A stretch of DNA of 64,000 bases from Chamaecrista fasciculata (taxonomy: Eukaryota; Streptophyta; Magnoliopsida; Fabales; Fabaceae). The stretch is taken from positions 49,376 through 113,375 of the forward strand of contig QANZ01043758.1 of NCBI GenBank assembly GCA_003254925.1, in the 5' to 3' direction. The notes under the pieces were generated by a model. It had not been told where the DNA came from. It saw only the letters and a program-made list of their open reading frames with translations, and did no database searches. Below are positions 1 to 22,600 of the stretch, piece by piece; positions within the stretch are counted from its first letter, which is position 1, and the number at the start of each line of letters is the position of its first letter. The translations under genes and the position numbers were made by a program.

Positions 1-663
1 CGATGACGGTGGTAAAAGTCATTACTTCTTCTATGTCTTATTATGTTAATATTTTTAGTTGTAATCAGTGGTCGGATTATGTTTTTCTTACGACGACGAT
101 AGAGACCCAAGGACTCATTGCGTCCTCTAGTGCAAATACAGACAAGTTTATTCGTTGACCCATCATCGTAGGTAACTCGTTTAACTTGTATCCGGGTCTC
201 TAATTCTCGTTTTGCTGTGTTTTTTCCACTTTTTTTATCTTAATAAAAAAATTAAATTTAAATAACTTTACATAAGTTCGACATTCAAGCACTCAAATCT
301 TCAATCATTAGATTAAAATAGGTATTATATCAGAAATTTGTGCACAAAATTCTTTCTTTCTCCTCCAAGACAATTCTCATAACCAAACTGTTAAATCGAA
401 GTGGAAAACTCAAGCACTTGTGTGCCGTATTGAGAATTTGAAAGAGTAATATAAGATAGAAAACAAATTTCGTATAACATTAAATGAGGGAAAAAAAAAG
501 AGAGGTCTTTCTACTTCTGCTAAATATCAGTCATTAATGAAATTTAAATCTGGAGTTACATATGTATCTCCGAACAACAATAAGGTTGATGATAAATACA
601 ACGAAAGGAAAAGGAATAAAATTGAAGGGGATATATAGAATATATCCTCAATAAAAAGTACTT
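1..663. other. Left-edge intergenic sequence, unrecognised
   Basis: AT-rich sequence before the Pack-MULE. A stretch at about 390-640 can be read as lysine-rich peptide on the plus strand but is broken by stops and matches no family I recognise. It could be decayed transposon coding sequence; nothing firm can be assigned. Confidence 0.4.
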
Positions 664-960
664 AAAATGTTAGGCCAAAGTCCTATTTTGGTCTCCTATT
701 TTGGTCCTCCAGTTATGCTCAGTGTTTCAAATTGGTCCCCTAGTTATTTTTCGTTCCATATTGGTCCTCCAGTTATTCAAAACATGACAAAGTTGGTCCT
801 TGAACAGTTTCCATCCATTTTTCTGTTAAAAAAAAAGACAAAAGTAATTTTTAAATCCTAAAAGTTTAAATTTTTTGTATCAAAGACCTTTTTCTCTATA
901 ATAGGACCAAAATGTAAGAAATAAGAAATAACTTGGGGTTTTTAGTTCATTTCACAAAAA

Positions 961-966
961 GAAAAA

Positions 967-1012
<46 letters not shown>
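961..1012. repeat. (CT)n microsatellite inside the left MULE end
   Basis: Nearly pure TC dinucleotide run at the inner edge of the left inverted end. It is mirrored by a GA run near 1588-1608 and GA-rich sequence to about 1650 on the other side. Confidence 0.8.
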
Positions 1013-1014
<2 letters not shown>

Positions 1015-1044
1015 CCCATGACTTTGTAAATCTTCTTTTTTTTA

Positions 1045-1608
1045 ATGAGTTCCTCTGACGCTGCCGTCGCCGAATACACTAGCCGTTGGCCATTCTTCGC
1101 TCGCCTCGACGCTCTCATCGACGATAACTTTCCGCTCAAGAGACACTCGCCGCCGGCGATGACGAACACCCACCGCCGTCGTACCACCCCTCTTGCTAAG
1201 TCTCCGGCCTGGGTAATCTCGCACGCGCCTGTCGGTCCCGATCCGGCACTCAAAAACGGCCGGCGCTGGCGCCATCCCCGGCGAACATCGACGATTCGTA
1301 TTTTCGCTGGAACTTCTCGGCTTTCGCGGCAGCCGCTGCCGACGCCGAAAGTGACGATTCAGATGCGTCGAGGTCGAGTAGTGCGACTGGGAGTAGAAAG
1401 AGGGGACGAGAAAGGAAGAAAAAGAGGGAGAGTTATAGGGATTTTGAATTTGGGTATAGAGAGTTGGCGCAAGCAATAGAAAGTTTCAGAGAGATATATG
1501 AGAGAGTAGAATCGGCGAAGCAGAGGCAAATGGTGGAGTTAGAGAAATAGAGGATGCAATTTGCAAAGGATTTGGAGTTTCAGAGGAGAGAGAGAGAGAG
1601 AGAGAGAG
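1045..1608 (+). pseudogene. Captured trihelix (ASIL-like) transcription-factor fragment, broken
   Basis: The interior of the Mutator element encodes recognisable parts of a plant trihelix (Myb/SANT-like) factor. From 1045 the frame reads SSDAAVAEYTSRWPFFARLD, like the 'SPWPF-ARLD-LI' segment between the DNA-binding domain and the tail of ASIL-type proteins. From 1281 another frame reads ANIDDSYFRWNFSAFAA, then the C-terminal coiled-coil block around 1452-1600 (ELAQAIESFREIYERVE, KQRQMVELEK, stop, RMQFAKDLEFQRR). The two parts are in different frames (start positions differ modulo 3), and a TAG interrupts the helix at 1548-1550 where the family usually has Gln. The DNA-binding domain itself is absent. 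The piece is therefore a captured, frame-shifted fragment with no intact product. Assignment to the ASIL branch is from memory of the family. Confidence 0.7.
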
Positions 1609-2345
1609 AATGTCGAGGGGGGAGAGAGAGAATGTCGAGGGGAGAGATAGATTATTTTCTTTTTGTGAAATAAACTAAAAATTCCAAGTTATTTCTTATT
1701 TCTTACATTTTGGTCCTATTATAGAGAAAAAGGTCCTTGATGCAAAAAATTTAAACTTTTAAGAATTAAAAATCAATTTTGTCTTTTTTTTTTAACAAAA
1801 AAATGGATGGAAACTGTTAAAGGACCAACTTTGTCAAGTTTTGAATAACTGGGGGACTAATATGGAACGAAAAATAACTGGGGGGCCAATTTGGAACACT
1901 GAGCATAACTGGGGACCAAAATAGGACTTTGGCCTAAATGTTAAGAGTAACAAACACATCGTTGATACTTTATATCATTACAAGCAAAATGCATCATCAG
2001 TTCCACCAAAAATGAGTGAAATTTAATCAAAAAAGGAAGAAAAAGAGAAAGCTATAATAAAAAGAATATTGAATGAATTGCAGAACAATGGATTCAAGCC
2101 CACCTTGATTCCATACAACAAGGTACTGGGAGAAAACCCCAAAAACTTATACTAAACTATATATAGTCTTCTATGTACACAAACATCTCGCATCTCTAAA
2201 TGGTAAATTTATATCATGGCAGAAGCAAGGAATTAAGATGACCGTATCCTCTAATATGTATAAAAATGGGGGGTTATCAGCAGTCAACCTCCGAAAATGC
2301 ATGAAGAAACATGAATCGTTAAATCCATCATCAACCAGCAAGTTG

Positions 2346-13418
<11,073 letters not shown>

Positions 13419-13430
13419 CAATCGCAAAGA

Positions 13431-14460
13431 TCAAGGATCCAAACTCCAGCAATACCCACGTCTAAATCTAAAGCTTAACCAAATCCAGGCACTTACAAAC
13501 TAACAAAAACAACCAGCGATCGATCCAAATCGATCAGATCTCTCCGTTCTTCTTCTTCTCTCTCAAGCAGACCGAATTTGAATTTACGAACTGAGAGAAA
13601 TGGGAGAGAAGAAAGAAGACGATAGTTGATCTTCCTTCGACTTGAAACTTGAAAGAGAAGAGAAAATTCAAAAGCTTAATTAATTTCTCTCTCCCCCAAT
13701 TTTCTCTCTCTAGTTTCTCTCACTTTCAATTTTCAAAGCTAGTTTTTTGAAATGGTTGTCTCAGTCGTCTGTCTAAAATTGGTCTCGCCTCTGTCATTTA
13801 TTTTGAATCTTGTATTGTTGTTTCTTTGCTATTATGAACACTCCAATTTTATTTTCAAATTTTAAACCTCCAAAAATTATTCATGAATATTAAACTTCTT
13901 TAGATTATATAGACCCTATTGTTTTTAACTTTTAAAATTTTGAGAAATTATAATTTATTAATTTTTTTCACCTCAGTTAATTATTTTTATAAATATTATC
14001 GAACAATATCTTCGAATCCCCGCTAGGAGAGGTGTTTACATTTAGTGCCCGACAGTGCCTCGAAAAAAATGCCTTCTTTAAAGTATACCTATGGAAAACT
14101 AAAAAAATATTATGGGACAATAATATAAATATTTCTTATTATGTAAACTAAATCAAACATTTTGAGGATTTGAAAGTTAAAATAATAATGCATATACTAA
14201 TAAAAAGTTTATCCAAATAATAAACAACTTAGATCATTTAAATAAAAATTTCAATTTGAGACTTTTTTTTAAATATAGTTACTCTTTTCTTGAAAAAATT
14301 CTTTTACTATAATTATTTGCACAACAATAAATTGAGTTTAAATTAGTTAAAATTAAATTTCAAATAATACTAAAAAAGAATAACAATGTCCATATAAGAG
14401 GTGAGTGTACTTATTATAACTTAGTCATTATTTAAGCATCAATTTTATTAATTATAGCAT
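13431..14460. other. DRP2 5' leader/promoter side and AT-rich spacer
   Basis: Sequence to about 13740 is pyrimidine/GA-rich and probably holds the DRP2 leader and proximal promoter (read on the minus strand). Beyond that it is AT-rich spacer. A short piece at about 14005-14060 (ttcgaatccccgctaggaga) looks like the B-box side of a tRNA-derived SINE but is too short to call. No further gene is visible. Confidence 0.4.
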
Positions 14461-14466
14461 CATGAT

Positions 14467-14775
14467 CTATGAAGCATGGACACTGACACGGACACGGGAC
14501 ACGACACGGACACGGACACAGCGACACGCTAAACTTTCAAAATTACATGACACGACACGGCATATATTTATATATAAAAATAATTAAATATTCATAATTT
14601 TTAATGAAAAATTTAAAATTACAATTTTATTCATAATATATGTCATATCTACTATTATTCTATTTTGTCTGTCATGTTAAAGTCATAAAAATTTGATTTA
14701 TATTCTAAAATTTGTGAATATGTATCGTGTCGGTGTCGTACGTGTGTCGGACACTGACACGTAATATAAAAGCAT
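14467..14775. repeat. CGGACAC-rich inverted-repeat transposon remnant
   Basis: The left side (14478-14560) is a cluster of 'gacacggacac' words, and the right side (14722-14762) carries the complementary 'gtgtcggtgtcg' words. AT-rich sequence lies between. This subterminal-repeat layout is typical of small plant hAT-like elements. Clean terminal repeats and target duplications could not be fixed. Confidence 0.45.
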
Positions 14776-15719
14776 TGATTATTTGGTAACTAATTAATAA
14801 TTATTTGTGAGTTGTGAATGTGATTTTGGTATGTACGAAAACAAAAGGTTAACACTAAACAATTACATTACACCACACATGAATGATTTTGAGATCCAGC
14901 CGGCCAAAAGAGAAAAGAAACGAATCTACCCCACACTTTTTCATTTACTCCAACCGACTTGTTTCTTGGCTCATCTTTAAAGGTTTTTTTGTACTCTATC
15001 ATCTAATTAAAATAGATATATATGGTGATCAAGTTTAAACTTAAATTAGCTAGCTTGCTAATTCACTAAGTGGGAGTAAGTATGGTGAAAAATTAGAAAA
15101 GGTTTGTTAGATTTTTGTTACAAAGTTTGCAAGGTGTAAAAATGCAAGACTTAATAAGGTTTTTTATATCTTTACTATAAGTTTTATCAATCAAGGATTT
15201 ATATGTGACAAAACTTTTATGTATAATCAATTATAACAGAGAGAGAATATTAAACATATATTTTTTCATGATCAATCACGTTTATGATTGGAGAAACTTT
15301 ATAATAAAGATATAAGAAATTTTAGTTAAATTTTTCATTGTAAAATGATAAATAAGATTTTCAATTTTTTATATTTATATTTTTTTTACGTACGTAATTA
15401 ATTATGTAAGGGAAAAATAAAAAAGAAGCTGTATTATATATTTTATTTTTAATGAAATATTTCCTAATGGGTTTTCTGAAATGTTTGCCCAATTTCTGAA
15501 AAAGAAAATAAATTGTTTATGAGTGTTAGGTAAGTTTTCTTTTTGCAGAAATGAACCGGAAAGTTGGAGTTTTATCTTTTAAAAGAAGTAGAAAAAGAAT
15601 TTCGGAAATAACACCTATACGTACTTCTTGTAAAATCCTTTTTTTAAGATTTATCAGACAAGATAAAAAGTATTATTAAATAATTATATAGAATTTAAAT
15701 ATTTTTTTTTAAATCTTTT
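14776..15719. other. AT-rich intergenic spacer
   Basis: No coding potential or recognisable element was seen in this stretch. Confidence 0.5.
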
Positions 15720-15926
15720 TGAATAAATATTTTTTTTGTTTTTTAAAAGATTGGGTGAGTGGGCCCGGGGACACACCAAGGTCAAGACATATCTCTAGGT
15801 TCTATGAGCACTTACAGAGATATTTACAGATCGATTACCAACAAGATCCTCATATCGGTAGTATGATTCAAACTCTTGACCTTGTGGGTTATGAGTTAAC
15901 TCCTTATCATCTGGGCCAATCTTTGT
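15719..15926 (-). mobile_element. tRNA-derived SINE (minus strand)
   Basis: Read on the minus strand, a polymerase III promoter-like head is visible. The A-box-like word TGGCCCAGATGATAAGG lies at 15918-15902 and the B-box-like word GAGTTTGAATC at 15875-15865, 26 nt apart. About 140 bp of body follows, ending in an A-rich tail at about 15745-15719. No transposon coding sequence is present. The layout (tRNA-like head, short body, A-rich end, about 200 bp) fits a plant SINE. The target duplication is not clear because both flanks are AT-rich. Confidence 0.55.
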
Positions 15927-16065
15927 TGGCTCAAAAAATATTTATTTAATTTGTTAAATTTGAAGTAGTTTTAAACTTGAAAATTAAAATAGCTAGCTTG
16001 GTAGTTAAGTATATGAGAATTTGAAGGGTTCAAACTAAATATTTAAAATTTGGCTATCAATTACA

Positions 16066-16261
16066 TCTTATATTATATGGCTCCATCTCTTTCTGGTCGT
16101 CTTTCTTTTTGGTCGTCTATGTTTAAAGCTATAGTCTATGAAATTAAAAATAAGAGAAAATTTACTATTTGGTCTCTCTTTCTTTATTAAGTTAACAATT
16201 TAGTCCCTTATTTATTTTATATACATATCTGCGTGCCCGTTAGGGCACGCAAAGCAACTAG
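16066..16261 (+). mobile_element. Mini-Helitron 1 (196 bp, non-autonomous)
   Basis: It starts with TC (TCTTATATTATATGGCTCCA) after an A and ends with CTAG at 16258-16261, followed by T. An 8-bp perfect hairpin, GCGTGCCC-gtta-GGGCACGC, lies at 16231-16250, 11 nt before the end. These are the standard Helitron signs: 5' TC, 3' hairpin then CTRR, insertion between A and T, and no terminal inverted repeats or target duplication. Confidence 0.75.
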
Positions 16262-16620
16262 TCTTATATTGTATGGCTCCACCCCTTTCTGGTAGTTGGT
16301 CTTTATAATACTATAGTGTAAAATTAATGAATTAAATAATACAAAAAGTAATTAAAAAATACCACCACTCTCTCTCCACTTACTCTCCCCACTTCTTTAA
16401 AAAATGCAAAAAACAATTAAAAATTAAAAAAAGCCACCACTCTCTCTCCCCACTCATTCTTCCCATAAGAGTTAATTTCAAATTGGTCTTAAATATTTTA
16501 TTTATTTTAGATGAGTCTTACATATTTTTATAATTTCTCAAATTGGTCCCAAATTTACTCTTTTATCAATATAAAAATTTAATATAATCTTTAACTTTAA
16601 TAGGCACGCCAAACCCCTAG
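16262..16620 (+). mobile_element. Mini-Helitron 2, fused directly behind copy 1 (359 bp)
   Basis: It begins TCTTATATTGTATGGCTCCA, nearly the same start as copy 1, immediately after the CTAG of copy 1. It ends GCACGCCAAACCCCTAG, followed by T. The left arm of the terminal hairpin has decayed. The pair as a whole is bounded by A and T, as for one Helitron insertion. Confidence 0.65.
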
Positions 16621-17145
16621 TAATCATATATGTATAACGCGAGTCGCGAGTGCCGAGTATAGCCATATTTTCAACTTTTAAGATAATTTTATTATTTTAA
16701 AATGTTTGGTCAATTTTTAAGTAAAGGACCAATAGTGAGAATAAAACTCTTTCTATAAGAGTACTTTCAACAAATTTGAACTTCAAACGTAGCTACCACT
16801 TTCAATTAATTATTTGTCGATAAAAAAAATTAGGTTTTGTAATGATTGAACAAAAAAATTAGTTTTTATCTGATAACAAAAGTAATAGGAGTAGAAAATC
16901 AACTCTACATTATTTTTTTATTTAATAATGGAACAATAAAATTAGAAAAACAATCTAGGGCAAATCTAAATCAAGTGCAAAGATGCCTTTTAGTTTTTAT
17001 GACACGAAAGCCATGAAATATTTGTTTTGTAAGAAATTTAAAATGTCTCGGATATGATTTTCAATAATTAATATCATTAAAAATATCATATGTCGCAAAA
17101 TCTTTAAACAAGTTGTCTCATTTAAATAGTGAGAGAATTAGAGTC
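16621..17145. other. AT-rich intergenic spacer
   Basis: No gene or clear element was recognised here. Confidence 0.5.
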
Positions 17146-18755
17146 AGTTCATTTAAATGATCTATCAAATTATAATTTGATTGGATATCTGATTGGATTA
17201 TAATTAAATGGTGTTTGGATGAGTTTTTGAAAAAGGAGATTTTTAGGGTGTAAAATTATTTAAATAGGTATGTAATGATTGAGTTTGATAGATAGAAGGG
17301 TATGGAAATTGATATATTGTATATGGGTAAAATTAGAATAGAATATTACTTTTTGACTTTTTGGATTCTGTGAATAATTTGAGTTGTTTGGATAAAAAAT
17401 TTGAAAAGTAGATTTTTGTTTTATGAAGTTTTTTGCATTGGGATTTGTAATAATCAGATTTTTTTAAAAGCTCCAATTTGAAGCTTTTTCTAGATTATTT
17501 GGATAGATTATTCCACTTGATAATTATACATACTATAATAACAATTATCGTATATTGCCCAAATCATTTTCTATTTTGACACTTACTTTTTGGTCCTTTG
17601 TTCTGTATTGATTATTGACTGAACGAATCAGCCGCTTAAAAAATTTTGATTTTTGGGCCATTTAATTTTTACTGAGTTAACACATCAATCCCTAATAGAG
17701 AAAACAAAAGTTGAAAATATGCCGAGTTGTTCTAAAATAGTAATGAATCGTTATTTAAAATAAAAGTTTTAAATAGGTTAAAGGGTCATTTTGGTCCTAA
17801 ATGTATGCCTTAATGTTCATTTTGGTCCATTATGTTTTAAAATGTTCAAATTGGTCCTAAATATTTGTAAAATGTTTATTTTGGTCCTAAACTATTGAAT
17901 ATGACTTGTTTCAAGTTCAAACGTGACAAATTTAGAGCTACGTATTGTTCTCGAAGAGTACTTTCTCTATTTAGTTGGGGCCATCAACAAACAAGGTCAA
18001 ATCGGTCCTGAAAGTTGACCGCTCGTTTCATGATCAAACAAGCAATGCTGATCATATCTCTCTCGTTTCAAATTCGAATGCGACAAATTCAGAGCTACCT
18101 GTTCCTCTTAACAAGTCCTTTGAATTTGAAATGAAAGACTAGAGAAATATGACCAAATTCAATAGTTTGGAATCAAAATGAAACATTTTACTAATATTTA
18201 GGACCAAAATGAATCATTTTGCAAACATTTAGGACCAATTTGAACATTTTGAAACATAATGGACCTTTAACCTTTTTCAATATTTTGGTTGAATTTATTT
18301 TTTGAATTATAGTTAATTTTTTTAAATAAGAGGGATAGAAATTATTTTTAATAATAAAAATATAATATTAATTAATATTTAACTAAAAAATAAATTATTA
18401 TTATTATTATTTTATTAAATATTAAAAATAATTAAAAATAAAAAATTAATTATAATAATTTAGGAAAAAAATAATGAAAATTAGTGAAAAGTGATGTGAT
18501 GGAGAGAGATTGTTATAGGTGTAATAAATTAGGGGTGATATAAAATGACTAAAATGCCCTTTGGATATATTTGAATATATATTGAAGTATAGGTAATTAT
18601 ATGTATGTTAATAGGGGTATAACAGTAATTGAGTATTTTAAGATATGAGATTTTTGTAGATTGTAATCAGATTATAATATAATCTGAAACAAACAAGATT
18701 ATTTCAAGTTTTGGACTAAAATCAGATTATAATTTGATAGCTCATTTAAACGGCT
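17146..18755. mobile_element. Degenerate inverted-repeat DNA transposon carrying a nested MITE
   Basis: The left end (about 17146-17190, catttaaatga-tctatcaaat-tataatttgatt) matches the reverse complement of the right end (about 18710-18755, gtttaaatgagctatcaaat). This gives decayed terminal repeats of roughly 40 bp. The interior has no coding sequence. MITE family A copy 1 lies inside it at 17777-18272, so this element is the older insertion. Confidence 0.5.
17777..18272. mobile_element. Foldback MITE, family A copy 1
   Basis: The two halves are inverted copies over most of their length, built from 'ttggtcctaaatgt' blocks outside and 'caaattcagagctac' type words near the centre. The right arm has lost about 40 bp relative to the left. 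A second family member lies at 55730-56128. Confidence 0.7.
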
Positions 18756-19690
18756 TAGTAATTATTATATTGAATATTGATTATTGATAATTGATAATAT
18801 ATATTAGTCATTAGATTTCAAAATATTATGCCCACATAGGAAACCGGGTGTGACATGTGAGGATGAGGCATAAAGCTATAGTTATAAAGGACTCTCTCTC
18901 TTAGCCTTCATGCTTATAGAATGGTCCTTTATGCATTGATATTAACACACGGTTTCTCCTTTGGCTTTTGAGGTCTTCTTTTGGACACATGTCTAACTTA
19001 ATTTCAAGGTAAATTTATAATCTTTAATTCTTTACGTTGTTGGCCAAAAAAAAAAAAATTCTTTACGTTGTATTCGTCCACCAATTTAATCATTATGATG
19101 TTCAGTTGTCCACTACAACTTTAAGTACATATTTCTTTCTGTTATACTTCCACCATTGACTCTATTATTTCCACTAAACCTTGGGATTACTTGAAACTTC
19201 AAATAAAGCTCTCAGTTTTGAATATATAACTTTAACTTCAATAATTGTTTAGCCCAATCAAATAGGAAATGTCAAAACAAATGGTTCTTCCAACGGTCCC
19301 CAGGACATTCAAAAAATTCTTGCTTCAGGAGAAATTGACTATTGCCTTCATGAACTTACAACAGTACACTATCACTGTAACCAGGACTTATGCGTCTATT
19401 ATGCTTGATGCCCTAAGAATTATGATTACAAGGAAGGAAAAAAAGAAAAAAAATAAATAAAAAATAAATACTAACCCTAATTGTCACAACTCACAAGATC
19501 ACTATATACTATATGCAAAACTCAATAAAATCTTTACATCAGGTAGCCATTCTTTTGCAGAAGCTTTTGCCTCAAGATTTACTATTGTGATCACTTCCAT
19601 AACAACTAACACTTAAGCTTCAGCCTAACAAGACTGGCCACGCTAATACACGGCATTATGTTATCAACCTTTTACTATTACAATGATGGC
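18756..19690. other. Intergenic spacer and SCYL2 3' side
   Basis: AT-rich. The part nearest 19690 probably contains the SCYL2 3' untranslated region (minus strand). A 63-codon open stretch at 19269-19460 ends in a poly-Lys tract from A-rich DNA and resembles no known protein. Confidence 0.4.
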
Positions 19691-19699
19691 AAAAGCAAG

Positions 19700-22600
19700 C
19701 TATCCTAGTAAATCCAAAAGGGGTGGCTGCTCAGATTGCGACTTTGCATTGGTCGACCGGCCAGTGGAAGCAGTTCCCCTCGCTCTTCCTCTTCCTCTTC
19801 CTCTACCTACTGCAGTTGAAGGAGGCGGTGCAAGTCTAGGTGCTATCTGGTCATTCTTGTTGGAAGCAAAGATGGATCCAATATCTGTTGACTTACTTTC
19901 GGGACGTGAAGCATTCAAAGGTGGGAATCCCTGATTCTGTTCTAGAAACCCAAGTGAATTCAGAGAATTAAGACCACCATTCAGGTTACTGGTGGTTGAA
20001 CTAGCGTTCACTAGATTAAGTCCAATTGGTTCTGCCGAGCTTTGGGAGCCAACAGACCAACTGCTATTGGTTTTAAAATTCACACTGTTTGAGCTGCCTG
20101 ACATTGAATTATAATTGGAATTGTTTGCCGGTGGTCCCAATGTTCCATTCTTGGAAATTCCAGATAACCCTGATGAGCTGCTAGGACGCGGAGGCCAATC
20201 AGCAAAAGGATCAATATCTCCAAAACTAGACACAGATGAGGTCCCCTGCACCTTCACATGCCTTTCAACATCACCAAACTGAGGGGCAACATCAGAAGAT
20301 TTTCGAGGAGGCCACTCGGCATCCTCTGAGGGTAATGACATTGTTGTGTGCTGATTAGATAACGATGATAATGGTAAATGTTGCTGTAAAATTGTTCCTT
20401 GAACTGCTGGGTTGCTCAGTATAGAATTGCTGGATGCGCTGACAGAATTCTGGCTGGAAATGGAAGCTCCTTTTTTGGTTGAGGTAACCCAATCATCATC
20501 CCAAGAGGAGCTACTTTTTATTGAAGCAACACTGCCACTTGTTTTGCTCAATGCTTCAATTTGGGGTCCATTAATCAAAGAAGGTTGCTTCACCTCCGGA
20601 ATTCCAGAATCAGTCACAACTACTCCTCTATTTTCCTCTATTTTACTGGGGAATTTAAACCAAAAAAGAAAAAACACAATTTACAAGAGAAATACGAACA
20701 TAAGTTTACTTGTTAGTCATCTCAACTGCAGGCATCAAGGCATGGAGAGTAAAAAACAAAATCAGAGTCAATTGATATATACCTGAGCACATCCTTAACA
20801 AAAAGCATATATTTGGCAAACTGCTGAACATTCAGTTGTTGTGCAGTCAGGAGAGGCATGAGCAACGGAAGAACATGCTCAGCAGCAAATTCTACACCAT
20901 ACTGTACAAGAGAAATCATACAAACTGAGCTATGCTCTATATTTTCCAACTACAGCTAGTAAACTAAAACTAGGTCTAATTACTCTCCTAATTCCTATGA
21001 TTTCTCTCCAATATCATATTAGTTCTTAACTTATACTGAAAGTTTGTAAATAGTTTAAAAAGTTGCAACTGTCTCCTCACCATGACAATCCATCACAGAT
21101 CTGTTAAAAGATTAATAATTTGGAAGGTACAAGACTCTCAAATCGACGACAACTCGTAGGACATCTGAGACTCACAAACCAGGACACGTGGGGCTTAAAA
21201 TGTCCATGAAAGCTGTAAAGGCTTTCAATTGCAAGCCTATAATCAGGTTAGATGACTATCACATAAGAATCAGTGTTGCCAACAACAGAAGTAGTGCAAA
21301 GTTACAGCAGACTTAAAAGGCATTAATCAATTGATGGATCTGTGATAGGTACTCGTTCATGGTAAAGATCCATTTCTGAAATTGAAAACTATATGTACTT
21401 AATTATAAACTTTGAAATAATAGGAGCTAAATTGAAACCAGGGAGAGAAAGAAAAAAACTTTGACTAATGCATTAAATTTTGGGACCAAATACTGAAAAG
21501 AACCAGCAAAATGACAGGTCCATCACTGAAAGTTTTACCCGCTTATAAATAGAGTTTGCAACCCCAAGGGTACACATAAGGGTGGGAGGAGAATGGTCAA
21601 CGGCTGTACAACGCTGAATAGTTTGCAAGATGTCCATGACTGCATGTTTATCGAGATGAGTAACAAACTCCCCTAAGCACAACAAAGCATTGACTCGGAC
21701 CTGCAAAACCAAAGAGACAGTTGTAGATTAGGGCTTTATATATAAGCTGAGAGCCTGAAACAACCACCAGATATGTTAGTTGTGTTTTGTGCAGCAAGCC
21801 GTAAAGGCCTATGGGAAGGGGGTGGGGAATAACTCTTAAGGTACAGCAGAAATCATCAGGAAAAAGAATAGTGTCTTAAAATATAGAACTCAACAGATAA
21901 ACAAAAATTCAGGTGCAACTCTTGGAGAAATAATTCGAGTAAAACTTGGCTCTTAATTGTCACAATTTCAGTGACAACTACGAATATGCATTAATTAAAG
22001 AAAAAGCAGATAATAATAATGATTTCACAAAATTTACAGAGATATTAAGAAAAAGCAAGACAAAAACAGAACAAAAATAACATTAATAACATGAAAACAG
22101 AGACAGACAAAAACCATAAAATCCTGTAAGCTACACAACGGGGCCTTGGTAAACTGATACAACATCCACTTTGTTTGATGAGGAAGAACCAATTCCCAAG
22201 TTTCAGCATTGTACTTTTGTTCTTTCACAAGAAGTTAAGGAATATGTAAAAACTAATGATAAATAAATAATAACAAAATCAGACCAAAGAAAAAATAAAC
22301 AACAACAAAAATGTACATTGATGAATAAGATAGGTTGCTGACAGATAATAAACCAATAAACAAGAAAAGATGATTAGGATAGTAAGAAACTGGGTAAGTT
22401 TGAATAAGACACAAATCAATTATCATGAGAAAAAGCATTCCGTGAAAGAACAAAGTGAATCCCAGTTGTTTGTTTTTATTTCTTTCAAGTCATTTCAATT
22501 TCCAAGGTATATAACACTCTGGTAGCTAAGGCATATTTATTAGCATCTTACTAAAAGGAACAAGTTTAAGGAATACAATAGAAACATACCGCAGCAATTG

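Larger units (their letters stand above)
673..1934. mobile_element. Pack-MULE-like Mutator element with long inverted ends
   Basis: The two ends are inverted copies of each other for roughly 290 bp (673 to about 970, and about 1650 to 1934). Both start with GGCCAAAGTCCTATTTTGGTC read inward and share ordered blocks of 'ggtcc' words, a poly-A/T tract and a CT/GA microsatellite at the inner edge. Flanks 664-672 (aaaatgtta) and 1935-1943 (taaatgtta) match at 8 of 9 positions, as expected for an aged 9-bp Mutator target duplication. The GC-rich interior is not transposon sequence but a captured piece of host gene (separate entry). No transposase is present, so the element is non-autonomous. Long ends, about 9-bp duplication and a captured exon together indicate a Pack-MULE; a large MITE is the alternative. 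Confidence 0.75.

Noticed and set aside
1042..1479. Open frames of 144 codons on both strands inside the Mutator element
   Set aside because: They arise from GC-rich captured exon sequence; the real coding similarity switches frame at about 1281 and hits a stop at 1548, so no intact gene exists.
14005..14060. Third SINE (ttcgaatccccgctaggaga)
   Set aside because: Only a B-box-like word with no A box at the right distance.
15719..15949. 76-codon open frame on the plus strand
   Set aside because: It runs antisense through the SINE and its A-rich tail; no protein similarity.
19269..19460. Small protein gene of 63 codons
   Set aside because: Ends in a poly-Lys tract from A-rich DNA, no family similarity, and lies in the likely 3' region of SCYL2.
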